Positions 12,728 through 23,855 of a DNA stretch of 64,000 nt are shown in pieces. The stretch is from Sapria himalayana. Its lineage: Eukaryota; Streptophyta; Magnoliopsida; Malpighiales; Rafflesiaceae. The notes beneath the pieces were generated by a model. That model saw only the letters and a list, made by a program, of their open reading frames with translations. It ran no database searches and had not been told where the DNA came from. Both the position numbers and the translations under genes were made by a program. Positions within the stretch are counted from its first letter, which is position 1. Every line of letters starts with the position of its first letter. The stretch lies in the NCBI GenBank assembly GCA_029783825.1, contig JAREIK010000379.1, forward strand, positions 909,145 to 973,144, read 5' to 3'.

Positions 12728-12770
12728 TAATATATATATATATATATATAAATGTGCATATATAAATATA
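12600..12770. repeat. (CA)n(TA)n with a dispersed flanking sequence
   Basis: A perfect CA run (about 12696-12724) is followed by a TA run (12730-12750). The sequence just before it (TTTAATTAAATAAATTATTA, then TAAATCATTATTATTTAAAA) resembles 63040-63110 and 63180-63225 in copy E and 3040-3110 in copy A. The microsatellite thus sits in a small dispersed repeat rather than being free-standing. Confidence 0.75.
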
Positions 12771-12796
12771 AGTTAAATTATTGTTATTTGTTTTAA

Positions 12797-13788
12797 GGGA
12801 GAATTATGTTTTGGTGCACAAATTCAAAAATAATTGAAAAAATAAACTCAAGTTTTAATATTTAAAAATAGTGTACACCAAATTTTTAACTAATTGATTT
12901 TTGGGCACTCAATTATTCTAATACCAAATTACCCTTAACCTTAACTAATACTATTCAATTAAGTTAATCCATAATACATCACTTATCGCCCGTAAATCCA
13001 TCAAGCTCATCGATCCAGCTCGTGGAACATCATCGAGCACCTCGGTGGAGCTCGTGAAACCTCATCGAGTGCCTCGATGAGGTTCAAAGAGGTCAATCGA
13101 GAAGCTCATCGAACTCTAGTGAGAAGCTCCTCAAGCTCCACTCAAGACTTCCTCAAGCACCATCTAGGATCTCATGACGAGTGTTTGGAGCTTTTAGGAG
13201 CTCTTGGAGGTTGGAGCTTGTCTAGCTCGTTACAAGCTCCTTGAAACTCCAGGTGCTCTTCATGAGCTCATCACCGAGTAGCTCGATGAACTCACTAGAG
13301 CTCCTAAAGCTTCCAAAGCTTCAGCAAGCTCTTGAAAGCTTCCAGAGCTTTAGCAAGCTCTTGAAAGCTCCAGAAGCTCATCATGAGCTCATCACCGTGG
13401 AGCTCCTTGAGCTCCATATAGGAGCTCCCAGAAGCTCCACGAGCTCATTACGAGCTCTAGGAGTTCCACGAGCTCATTACGAGCTCTAGGAGTTCCACGA
13501 GCTCGTTACTAGCTTCACAAGTTGCTAGAGCTTTAATGATTTCCAAGAGCTCCTGGAGCTTCCAGGAGCTCCATAAATATTCTATGAAGTTACAATGAGT
13601 TCCTCTACTCTATGGATAGTTTTTTAGGTTGGGTAGTTAGTTTTTTAAAAGTGTAATTTTGTATTATTAATAATCAGTGCAATAAAACTTAACTATTTAA
13701 GAGTTTGGTGCATCTATTTTGAAATATTGAATTTAAGTTGTCTTTTTTTAATTATTTTTGGATTGATGCATCAAAACATAATTCTCCC
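12797..13788. mobile_element. Long-TIR element carrying GAGCTC minisatellite block 2
   Basis: The 992-bp element has inverted repeats of about 150 bp: GGGAGAATTATGTTTTGGTG at 12797 and CATAATTCTCCC ending at 13788. Between them (about 13000-13590) is a GAGCTC/AGCTCC-rich irregular tandem array, for example AGCTCTTGAAAGCTTCCAGA repeated near 13330-13375. There is no transposase. Long TIRs with G/C ends suggest a MULE-like or foldback element, but I found no 9-bp target duplication (flanks TTGTTTTAA and AACACAAAT), so the class stays open. An open frame at 13241-13489 is just repeat sequence. Confidence 0.75.
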
Positions 13789-14885
13789 AACACAAATCTT
13801 TTGCTAATAAAAGGCACTGATCAATTGATAATATATGGAAACAGAATTAGAAACCAAAATAAAGATGTAAATTAAAATGGTTTAGGCTTCCGTCACTAAT
13901 ATGATGTTCAATCATGGTCCGATTAGTTTGTGAGATATTTTGCGATAGAAATTTCTATTTCTATCTTTATTATGTATTGAAAATTATAAATTATATGCAT
14001 ATTGTGATGAAATTTAATTCTATTTCAATTAATTTTGAAACAGAATCCTTATCCTTTTCTAAACTTCTTGATAGAATTAAATATCACCTCTAAATATGAA
14101 ATGCCTTGACAGTTTGCCATTTTTTTGGCTTTAAAATATTTGATGATGGAATATATTTTCGTCACTAAATTAGAAATAGAAACCCATTCCTTCGCTAAAT
14201 CTCCTTAATTAAATTTTTGAAGAACACATCATCCATTCGAAAAAAAGATAGGGTTTGGATGAAAACTTTTTGATTATGTATTCATTTATTTTGTGTTCGA
14301 GCTTTATTTCCTCCATTTTGTGTTCCTCGCACTATTCATCTATCATTGAGGTATACAATTTAATATTTTCAATTTTCCCGTATATATTATAATTGAGGTA
14401 TGAAAATAATGTGTGTTTTGTGTTTACCTTTAATATTTGTTATGTTAACATCCTCACAGGTTCTCTCTTCTCGTATTCTTGAATTTTTATCCTCTTAATT
14501 AATAAAATTTACATTTCTCATTTTTAGAACATACTATGATTTATTCACTTTTTAGGTTGCCCAATCGAGGTATGCAATTTTTGTGCATTTTATTGTTACC
14601 TGTAGTTTTTATCATGATAATTAATATGGATTTATTATGCCTACTAGAATTTATTCACATTTTAGGTTACCTAAAGAGCTATTTTAATTGGATTTATAAA
14701 TATTAAAATTTAGAAGGTTGATATTTAATCACAAGTAACAAATTTAAAAATTGAGAGTTTTGGTTTAAAATGTTTAAAGGTATACATTTTGTATGTTAAA
14801 ATTGATGGTATGAAACTTAAACAATGAAATATATATATATATATACCAAAGGTTTTGAAGGTATGTAATTTTAACAATGAATAAT

Positions 14886-14913
14886 ACACACACACACACA
14901 CACTCACACACAT

Positions 14914-14943
<30 letters not shown>
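14886..14943. repeat. (AC)n / (TA)n microsatellites
   Basis: An AC run (14886-14912, one interruption) is followed by ATAC units and a TA run (14926-14943). It lies in the 5' untranslated zone of CACTA copy C, among GAAGGTATGCAATTT-type degenerate repeats. Open frames on the minus strand here are simple repeat products. Confidence 0.9.
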
Positions 14944-14944
<1 letters not shown>

Positions 14945-15974
14945 ATAATAATTTTGAAGGATGAAACATAATAATAATGAATAACATAAAAAATATTGAA
15001 GGTATGCAATTTGAAGGTTGAAACATAACAACAAATGAACAACTTAAAAAATGGAACTCAATTCAAATTTTATTGAGTTACTTTATCAACACTTAACTGA
15101 AGGTGGAATCCAATAAATAACATCTCCCATTAGTTGATATTTTTAAAAATAATTATAACACATCTCACAATTTCTAGATGAGTATTTATACTATATGGTT
15201 CATATGCTTTTTCAATATCCCTATTAATTTTTCATGTTTTCCATCGCTAGTTAATGTTTGTTGCCGTATTTTCATTTACATATTAATATGCATTGGTTGG
15301 CACTGTGAATTTTTGGAAGATTTCTATTACATAAAATGTTTTTTTCAAAATAGTTAGAACATATTTTTTATTTGTAAAGGCATCAATTATTATAGAACCT
15401 TAATTTACTAAGATGAAATAAAGATATGAGCACTTAACCCCATTGGAATATCACATATTAGGTTTCTTATTATCACTTTTTTAATGGTTGAATTAACCCC
15501 AAACTTAATAGAATCTTAGAATGTTAATTTGATTAACCCCAAATAAAAAAAATTATTAATATCATAAATATTACTATTTTCACACATCTTAAGAGTGTAT
15601 CTTTGACCCTAAATATATTTTTATGATGTGGTCTTTCATTTTTAAACAAAATAGAAAAAATATTTCTAGCACATATACAACTTTTTCATTTTTGCTTAAT
15701 TTATGTAATTTCATTCTATAGTGATCAATATCAAAATTTTGGTTTTATTTATATAAGAATAATACAATTGAAGGCTTTTGGTAAATATCTAATAGATTAA
15801 AGCATTCCCCTTATCTTGTTTTAATGCAAACTTACTTATTAATGATATGATGATAATATTTTTTGGACATTTATGTAATGTTCTAAATGTGTTACTACAA
15901 CTATATTACAAATATGTCAATATCTATATTATTATAATTTAAAATGCATTAGTGTTATGTGTTATAGGATTTAA

Positions 15975-18900
15975 AAATATTTTAAGACCTGATCATCAAT
16001 GGATGAATGTTAGACTGATAGATGTGTTTTGACTAATGAGTATATAGATGGGATTGATGAGTTTGTTGGATTTGCTGAAAAATAACATAAATTTATGGAT
16101 GAAACGAAAATAAGATACCAATATAATGATCATAAATGTCATAATTGGATTTTCCATGAAGTAGACACAAAGCCAATTTTATCTTGTAAAAAATTGATAT
16201 GTTAGAGACTATTATGTTTGGTATAAATATGGAAAAATAATTGTGCCACAAATAATAGAGTATTATGCAAATAGAAGTGCAAATTCAAATATTATAATGG
16301 AATATGCCAATCACAATGATACATGTGAAGCATTGTTAAAGAATATTATTAGTCCTTCCTACAATTCATATGTAAATGATGATATCTCAAAAGAATCAGC
16401 AAAATAATTTTATGAAATGCTAAAAATATCATAAGAAGTGGTTTGTCAGGTAATCTATATGGCCACTCAAAGTGATCTATGATAGCCAGACTGTTGAATT
16501 TAAATACAAAACATTATATTTCAGAAAGGTGTTTTGATGAAATATTTGAGTTTTTACCAAAGAATAATATAATGACAAATAGCTTTTACAACACAAAAAA
16601 GTTAATGCAAGGTTTATGATTACCTATCGAAAAAATACATTCATGTATTATTGGCTACATAACATATTAGGGCATAGATAGGAAAAAATTACTTATAATT
16701 TTTGTAACTATCCTCAATACACAAGAAATGCTATATATACGAGATAGAATACTAATATTCTTCATAAAAAGATATATTATTTCGTATTGACTCCTCATTT
16801 GCAAAGATTATTTGTAAAAGAGCAACATTTATGTGCACTATAAATGATTTTCCTGCATATTTAATATTATCAGGATGAAATACTATAGAAAAATTAGCTT
16901 GTCCTTACAGAATGGAAGATTTATATGCATTTTCTCTAAGCAAAGGAGAAAAGACTTCTTAGGTTGATAACTACCGTAAGTTCTTACATATGAAACATTC
17001 ATTTCAGATGAATACCGATGCATTTAGGAAATGCCATATAGTTATAAAAGGTGCACCACCTTTGAGGTTAGGTACAAAAATATTAGATGTAATTGAAAGA
17101 TATGGGTTCAAAAATATTACAGATATTGATGCATTTTGTATTAATGTGTAAATTTTGAAGAATTATCATTGTGATTAGAAGAAATAAAGTATCTTTTATG
17201 TTTTTCCTTATTGGAAAACCAACCTAAATAGGCACAACTTAGATGACTTTCACATTGAAAAAAACTTTTTTGATAATATTTTTAATACTCTCATGAGTGT
17301 GGAAGGAAAAACAATATACAATGAATAATCAAGAAAATATTTTTTGATAATATTTTTAATACTTAGAAAGAGTTATGTTCATATCTAGAGTTACATAGGG
17401 ATGAGTCAACGAAAATTCACTATGGCTTGTTATAGTTTTGGCAAGGATGCAAAGAAAGCTTTATGCAACCGGTTGGTGGATAGGGGCTTAAATGAGTCAA
17501 GCCAAGCCTAGTTTTAGGCAAAGCTCACCTTGGCTTAGTTTTATAATATGTAGACTTAGGCTTGGCTCAACTTCGGGTAGAATTTGAAAATATGAGCTCG
17601 AGCTCCTCTTGAGCTTGTTCGTTAGTTGCTTGAGCTTAGCTCAAGGTTGCTCGTCAAATGCTCATTTATAACAAGCTCTAGCTTGATTGCTAGGTTAGCA
17701 CATGAGCTCGAGAAAGGGCTTGTTTGAAGCTCGACTAAAAAATCATTTAGAGCTCATTTAAAGATCATTTATTGGTCAATTAAATAGCTTGTTTAAGGCT
17801 CATTTTGAGCTCATTTAGCTTGCTTGTTTAGAACTCATTTAGAGCGATGTTCATGAGCCTGCTCACGAGCCATGATCACGAGCCTACTTCACGAGCTTTC
17901 TAATCATCCAAGTTCACGAGCTTGTTAATGAGCCTATTCACGAGCTTGTTCATGAGCTAAAGAGTAGAGTTTGAGGGTGCTCAAGCTTAGCTTGTATAAC
18001 TTAAAAGCCTCAAAATACTATTTAGGATCGGCTCATATCACTTAATAAATGAGCTTGAGCTAGCTTCTAATGAGGCGAATTCCAAGTAGCTCGTGAGTAA
18101 CTTGGCTTGGTTACGCCCGTACTAATGGAGCTCAGGTTTCCTGACAAATATGTATTTAAAATGAGAAGATATATTTATAAGAAGAAACATAAGTTATTTA
18201 GGATGAAAAGTCATGACTACCATATGTATATGTAGAAACCAATACCCATAGCATTCTATGAATTACTAACAAAATATTTAGGAAATATTGATTGAAATAA
18301 GCATTTTCTTAAAGAATCTCATTTGTAATCTCACTTGTAATAGCATTTTTTAAGAGTCTACATAATTATATGTAGACTTAAGCATATTTTTATTCATAGC
18401 TTCTTTAACTCCATGAAACATCTTTCTGTCTACTTGCCTTATGAATCCACGATAGTAAGCCCACTAAAATAGAAATAGATATATCCATTTGAGAGGTTAT
18501 CTAATTTTTATTTGTTAATATAAAAATTTAAATGTATCTAACGAATAAATTTTATTATAATGAAGTTGTTTTTCAGATATTTTAGAAAATTGAAAATCAT
18601 GTTCAAAATAAAGTCAAAGTTGAAGGATCAATATTAAATGCCTACTTGGTTAAAGAAGCTTTTGTATTTGTGCACACTACTTTTAGCCATAATTATATAA
18701 TTTTCATAACAAAATATCATCATATAATGATTATGGTATGTGGGATGGATGATAAGAAGATGACATATTTTTCATTTTCACCCATGTGGGTTGATCGTAT
18801 GATAGTCCAAAATCTAGATATTATTTGGATGACCAAGAATATCATGATGCGCACACTTATATCTCATTTAACCACTAAGAAGTCATACCTTATATTGAGC

Positions 18901-19740
18901 AAGATTTATAATCATTTTAGATTGTCATTTCTTTCTCATAGCATGTGATATACCTTTTTAATTATTTAAATTACCTTCAATGTGTTTTTGAAGAATTTAT
19001 GCTAAGGAATTATGGCAAAAGTAACCATATATTGATGATGCTTCCATTGATACAAAGCTTGATATATTTTGCAATTTGGTTTGAAAAATTTATCAATATA
19101 TAACTTATTATTCTTGATTTTAAAAATTAATGTGCAATATTATATAAGTATGATTTCATTTTGTTTCATTTTGTAAGTACAATGTATGTCATCAAATATA
19201 TGTAATAAATAATTAAAAGATCTTGCAAAATGTCTATTATCAAGTTTACAAACATATCTCTTACATTATGTAAATGGATAGACTTTTATACTTTAAAACA
19301 TGATTTAAATATAGATGTAATGAATAGTAGTATATGCATCAAAGAGTCTAAATAATTGAAATTTTATAAGTGGAGTATCCTACTTTATTAATTAAGATGA
19401 CAATTCTATTTAAGTGTGAATGGTTAGATTGTATTCCAAATTTGGGTACTAGAATTTTTCATCAATACAACCTATTGGATGCGCACCATAAAAATATTAT
19501 CATAAGTATGAGCTATTCATACTTGTGATGCCAGTAGAGCAAGTGTTTTAGAATATTTATCTAACCATAAAAAATCTTTGTGAATAATGGGTTTTATGTA
19601 AAATAAAATCTAGATTAAATGTGAAAGTTGTTAAAAATGATATTTTTGTCACAACATCATGTGCATTGATATTTCAAAAGAGTAATGTGGAACTTTATCC
19701 AATCAATCTTGTGGTTGATGATGGGCTTCAAACATCAAGT
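15975..19740 (+). pseudogene. TNP2-like CACTA transposase, copy C
   Basis: The order matches copy A. The N-terminal domain reads DHQWMNVR near 15982, then FMDETKIRYQYN after a frameshift. The linker near 16555 resembles LPKNNIMTNSFYNTKKLMQG. The middle part near 17200 keeps the IFYVFPYWKTNLNRHNLDDF-like pattern in broken form. Further parts follow at 18130-18460. The DUF4216-like end lies at 19320-19690 (FHQYNLLDAHHKN-like). It is more damaged than copy A, with many stops and frameshifts and the 641-bp insertion at 17481. The sequence at 18646-18948 gives a 100-codon open stretch that contains part of the region between DUF4218 and DUF4216 (VKEAFVFVHTTFSHNYIIFI). No function can remain. Confidence 0.88.
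17481..18121. mobile_element. hAT-like non-autonomous element inserted in CACTA copy C
   Basis: The element is 641 bp. The ends are TAGGGGCTTAA and, on the other strand, TACGGGCGTAA (9 of 11 match). Flanking octamers TTGGTGGA and CTAATGGA differ only by transitions, which fits the 8-bp target duplication of hAT elements. Copy D at 24907-24926 has the empty site (CTAATAGAGATCAGG), and copy A is also contiguous there. The interior is rich in GAGCTTG, CACGAGC and CTCGAGC repeats and has no coding trace. Composition is clearly GC-richer than its host. Confidence 0.85.
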
Positions 19741-19799
19741 GTACTAATTATAATTTTTTCCACCATTGGTATAACTTTTAATTAAAATTCAATTTATTA

Positions 19800-21712
19800 T
19801 ATTCTCAAAAATAAGAATAATATTAGTCTTATTCTTATTATTTTTCTGATTCTTCTTTTTCTACATTTTCTTCTTATTATTCTTATTCTTCTTATTCATA
19901 TTATTTTTCAAATTCTATATATTCTTCTAATTTTTCTATTTATTCTTATTCTTTTTAGTCTTATTATTATTATTATTATTATTCTTCTTATTCTTCTTAT
20001 TCTTCTTTTCCTTCTTATTTTTCTTATTCTTCTTATTCTTTTTATTCTTTTTATTTTTCTAATTCTTTTTATTCTTTTTATTCTTCTTATTCTTCTTATT
20101 CATATTATTCTTCTTATTCCTATTATTCTTCTTATTCTTATTATTCTTATTATTCTTCCTATTTTTCTTTTCTTCTTATTCTTCATATTCTACTTATTCT
20201 TCTTATTATTCTAATTTTTCAAATTCATCTTATTTTTCTTATTCTTCTTTTCTACTTATTCTTCTTATTCCTCTTATTCTTTTTATTATTCTTATTCTTA
20301 ATATTCTTTTTATTCTTTTTATTCTTCTTATTCTTCTAATTCTTCTTATTCTTCTTATTCTTCTTATTCTTCTTATTCTTCTTAGTCTTTTTATTCTTCC
20401 TATTCCTATTATTCTTCTTATCTTCTTATTATTTTTATTCTTCTTATTTTTATTATTTTTATTATTCTTGTTATCCTTCTTATTCTACTACTTCTTCTTA
20501 TTCTTCATATTCTTCTTATTCCTCCAATTCTTCTTATTCTTCTAATTTATCTGTTTCTTTTTCTTCTTCTTATTATTCTTATTATTCTTATTCTTTTTAT
20601 TCTTCTTTTTATTCTTATTCTTCATATTTTTTTAATTCTTCTAATTCTTCTAATTCTTCTCATTGTTCTTATTCTTTTTATTTATTTTATTCTTGTTATT
20701 ATTTTTATTCTTTTTATTTTTTTTTTCTTATTATTCTTCTTATTCTTTTTATTCTTCTTATTCATCTTATTCTTTTTATTCTTCTTACTCTTCTTATTCT
20801 TCTTATTCTTATAAGTCTTCTAATTCTTCTTATTTTTTTAATCTTCTTAATCTTCTTATTCAGCTTATTCTTCTTTTTAATCATATTCTTCTAATTCTTT
20901 TTATTCTTTTTATTATTCTTATTCTTCTAATTCTTCTTATTCTTCTTATTCTTCATATTCTTCTTATTCTTCCAAGTCTTCTAATTCTTCTAATTCTTCT
21001 TATTCTTCTTAATCTTTTTATTCAGCATATTCTTTTTTTTCTTTTTTTTTTATAACTCTTCTAATTCTTCTTATTATTGTTATTCTTTTTATTCTTCTTA
21101 TTCTTCATATTGTTCTTATTCTTCTTATTCTTTGTATTATTCTTATTCTTCACATTCTTCATATTATTCTTTATCTTTTATTCTTCTAATTCTTCTGATT
21201 CTTCTGATTCTTCTTATTCGTTTTTTTATTCCTCTTATTCTTCTTATTCTTCTTATTCCTCTTATTCTTCTTATTCTTCTTATTCTTCATATTGTTCTTA
21301 TTCTTCTTATTCTTTGTACTATTTTTATTCTTCTTATTCTTCTTATTCTTCTTATTCTTCCTATTCTTCTTAATCTTCTAATTCATCTAATTCTTTTGAT
21401 TCTTTTGTTTCTTCTTATTCTTCTTATTCTTTTTTTTTATTCTTCTTATTCTTCTTATTTTTCTTTTCCTTCTTATTCTTCTTATTCTTTTTATTCTTCT
21501 TATTCTTCTTATTCTTCTTAATCTTTTATTCTTCTTATTTTTCTTATTCTTCTTATTCTTTTTTATTCTTTTTATTCTTCGGATTCTTCTTATTCTTATG
21601 ATTCTTCTTATTCTTCTAATTCTTCTAATTATTCTAAGTATTCTAATTCTTCTTATTCTGCTTATTCTTATTATTCTTATTATTCATCTTATTATTATTA
21701 TTATTTTTTGCA
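19800..21712. repeat. ~1.9 kb TTCTTA-type microsatellite
   Basis: This is almost pure pyrimidine-plus-A sequence, mostly TTCTTA hexamers with TTCTAA, TTTTTA, TTATTA and TTCATA variants. The purest stretches are near 20330-20380 and 21240-21300. It ends in (TTA)n at 21690-21707, next to the minus-strand LINE 3' end. On the minus strand it reads as (TAAGAA)n following the LINE's A-rich tail. Open frames of about 100-130 codons here (Ser/Tyr- or Leu/Phe/Ile-rich) are microsatellite products and not genes. Confidence 0.97.
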
Positions 21713-23240
21713 AAGATTAGTTTTATTATAAACACCCTCTCTTTTGGCGGAGGAATACCATTGATTACAAACTAATACTACCCTTTATCCCCTTACACCC
21801 AGTTTCAAAATAAAAATTTAAAACACAAAAACAAAATACATAATAGCACATCACAACATCATAGCGCGTTTTTAGCTTTCTAAACCAAACTTCTGCCTTT
21901 GCTTGTTTGATATTTATATATAATTTATTCGTAAACAGCCTCTTTCGTGCCCTTTATCAACTAGGCCTAGAGTAGTACAACCTTGCCGTTCCTTAAGATT
22001 CCATATATGCAAAGACTGGATTCCCTATATTTTAACATCTTGCCTAGCTTTAGATCCTCCATTCTCCCATGCTTTACTTCGCCAGCTACTGCCTGCAAGC
22101 TCACTTACCATGACCTATAGTACAGGCTCTCATGACCAAAAGCTGGCCCACCCACACACTGTTCCATTACCCATATAATACACCAAAATAACACTCCCAC
22201 TCTTTTGCCCCACCCATATTTCCTACTCCCCGACACACTGTACCTCCCGCTCCTACCCCTGCTGGCCTCTATAGCCTCCTCTTCTTGACCCCTCAACTCA
22301 AGCCTTAAAAACCTGCATAAACATTACACACAATAATCTAGCAATCTGGCAGGTACTCTCTGCTAGAAACCCCCCCACATAGCCATATGTTCTACCCTAC
22401 ATAACCCACAATTAACATACACAAACAATTCCATGCCCATAACACTCCACTGCTTCGATCTACTACCCTCTAACTCTTCTGTTCCCTACTATGTTCTGGT
22501 TCTATACCCCCATAACCCACAATACTTTATATGCTTACCTCTTGCTTACACGTTAGCCAATAAAGCACAACAAGACTACTTTAACATCTATTTTCCTTTT
22601 TCATCCCTTTCCCTTGCAAAAAGAAAAGGAAACCTATAACAATGTCAATACAAGGAAAGCAGAAACTAAATTAGAAGCTGCCCCCCTATGCTCTTGTGCC
22701 CATTAGCTTTTTCTTCCTCTAAGTTATTCATGCATTTTCATACTTGAAACACAAGATATTCATACCATTTATAGTGTCTTATTCATAATTTTTTTTAAAA
22801 TAAATTACATCCTAAAAATTTAATATCTTATTCTTATATTTTCTCTTCCCTTTTATCCCTTAAGTAGGGAATTCCCTGCATATCTCATTTGGCTAATCCT
22901 TTAAGTTTTTCAGGTAAAGACTCGCTATCAAAATCCTGGACTCATGCAATTAGTCCTAGCCTTGCTAAACCATCTACAAGGGTATTTGACTCCATGTAAG
23001 TATGTTGTATAGTGGCCTTCAAGTCCTTCATGTGATGTATGATTTTTTCTACCTCTTCCTCATATTTCCACATTGCTAGTCTGTTAGTAGCTAAGCTAAC
23101 TAACAGTACAGAATCTACTCGAATATGCACTTTTTTATATTTTAATTCTTTGCATATTTGAAGCCCCTTCTGTAGAGCACAAATTTTCGCCTTCATTCTT
23201 TCAACTAGTTCTACTTGGTGAGATTTGTTACAATTTTGCT
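21713..23240 (-). mobile_element. L1-type LINE, 5'-truncated
   Basis: On the minus strand, an RNase H domain (about 23232-22942) is followed by a C-terminal tail (to about 22845) and then a ~1.1 kb GC-richer untranslated zone. The 3' end reads CCTCCGCCAAAAGAGAGG, TTTATAATAAAACTAATC and TTTGC (about 21757-21713). An AAAAAATAATAATAATA tail follows. A TTTATAATAAAA signal just before the tail fits plant L1 elements. ORF1, endonuclease and reverse transcriptase are absent, as in a typical 5'-truncated copy. The upstream limit near 23240 is where coding similarity is lost. Confidence 0.75.
22845..23232 (-). pseudogene. L1 RNase H (RVT_3-like) and ORF2 tail
   Basis: The frame reads HQVELVERMKAKICALQKGL, QICKELKYKKVHIRVDSVLL and LATNRLAMWKYEEEVEKIIH, then HTYMESNTLVDGLARLGLIA. 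Asp in RVDS, and Asp in the NTLVDGLA box where plant RVT_3 domains have N-xxAD-LA, are present. After a stop it continues with DFDSESLPEKLKGLAK and DMQGIPYLRDKR, matching the usual end of plant L1 ORF2 (LP-x-K-x-KGL-x-x-D, then IPYLR). The best open part is 84 codons (23196-22942). A stop sits just upstream near 23250. Lone RVT_3 genes exist in plants, but the tail and the A-rich 3' end favour a LINE. Confidence 0.8.
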
Positions 23241-23855
23241 ATGATATCCAGTTTTTAGCATTATGTAAAGAAATTCTCAAAACCTTATTTGATGAGGATC
23301 TATTGTCCAACAAGTCCCAAAAATATATGTAACACACATGTAGCAAACTAGACTTTTCATCTAGATAGTAATTTCAAAGAAATTGGGTTGGTAGTTTGAT
23401 AAACCAACAATTAGTTAACTACTATTCTAGTTGAAAGAATAATATTGGTTTTAAGTAGGATTCTTAAGTTATAGGGTTGATGCATTATATTACACATGAT
23501 GACTTATCTAAATATCTTAGATATTATTATACTTGGTTATATAATGAATATAGAATTATTATGGAAATATCCTAGTATTTACTATTTCCATTCTAGGTAG
23601 TTATCAACTAATGAGTCTTTCCCAATTATGATCTCCTTGTAGATATCCTCTTTGTACTTTACCATAATAATAAAAAATTATATCTACTCGAGGGTTATTC
23701 ACAAATTCATACCTTATATGCAGTTCATCAATTATCTTTGATGGTTGCTTTATATGTGCAATCTTATTTTTTGATGACATATATTATATAGAAACTAATG
23801 TGGTAGCAAAATTGTTAGCACTTTTAATTTTGTGAGCTTCATGCACATACAATTG
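23241..23855. other. Unassigned AT-rich spacer
   Basis: About 600 bp lie between the LINE fragment and the start of recognisable CACTA copy D. I see no coding trace, no terminal repeat and no clear match to copies A, C or E, though a badly decayed upstream part of copy D could lie here. Confidence 0.5.

Larger units (their letters stand above)
13800..19750 (+). mobile_element. CACTA transposon, copy C
   Basis: The second plus-strand member of the family follows directly after the TIR element. The 5' zone (13900-14220) has weak AGAAATAGA/TTTCTATTTC motifs. 14370-15050 holds loosely repeated GAGGTATGCAATTTT-type blocks. The transposase pseudogene starts near 15975. 3' homology to copy A stops at about 19745 (copy A about 8200), just before the microsatellite, so the 3' end is missing. 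A hAT-like element interrupts it at 17481-18121. Confidence 0.8.

Noticed and set aside
13241..13489. 82-codon open frame, Ser/Leu/Glu-rich
   Set aside because: It lies wholly inside the GAGCTC minisatellite of the TIR element; the reading frame is a by-product of the repeat word.
14725..15042. Two overlapping minus-strand frames with Tyr/Ile/Cys/Val runs
   Set aside because: They read through AC and TA microsatellites in the CACTA 5' zone and are not present in copies A or E.
20663..21521. Three overlapping open frames of about 100-130 codons, rich in Ser/Tyr or Leu/Ile/Phe
   Set aside because: They are translations of the TTCTTA microsatellite in different frames; no start context, domain or conserved neighbour.
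22105..22296. 63-codon minus-strand frame in a GC-richer stretch
   Set aside because: It lies in the presumed 3' untranslated zone of the L1 fragment, downstream of the ORF2 end, and has no recognisable motif.
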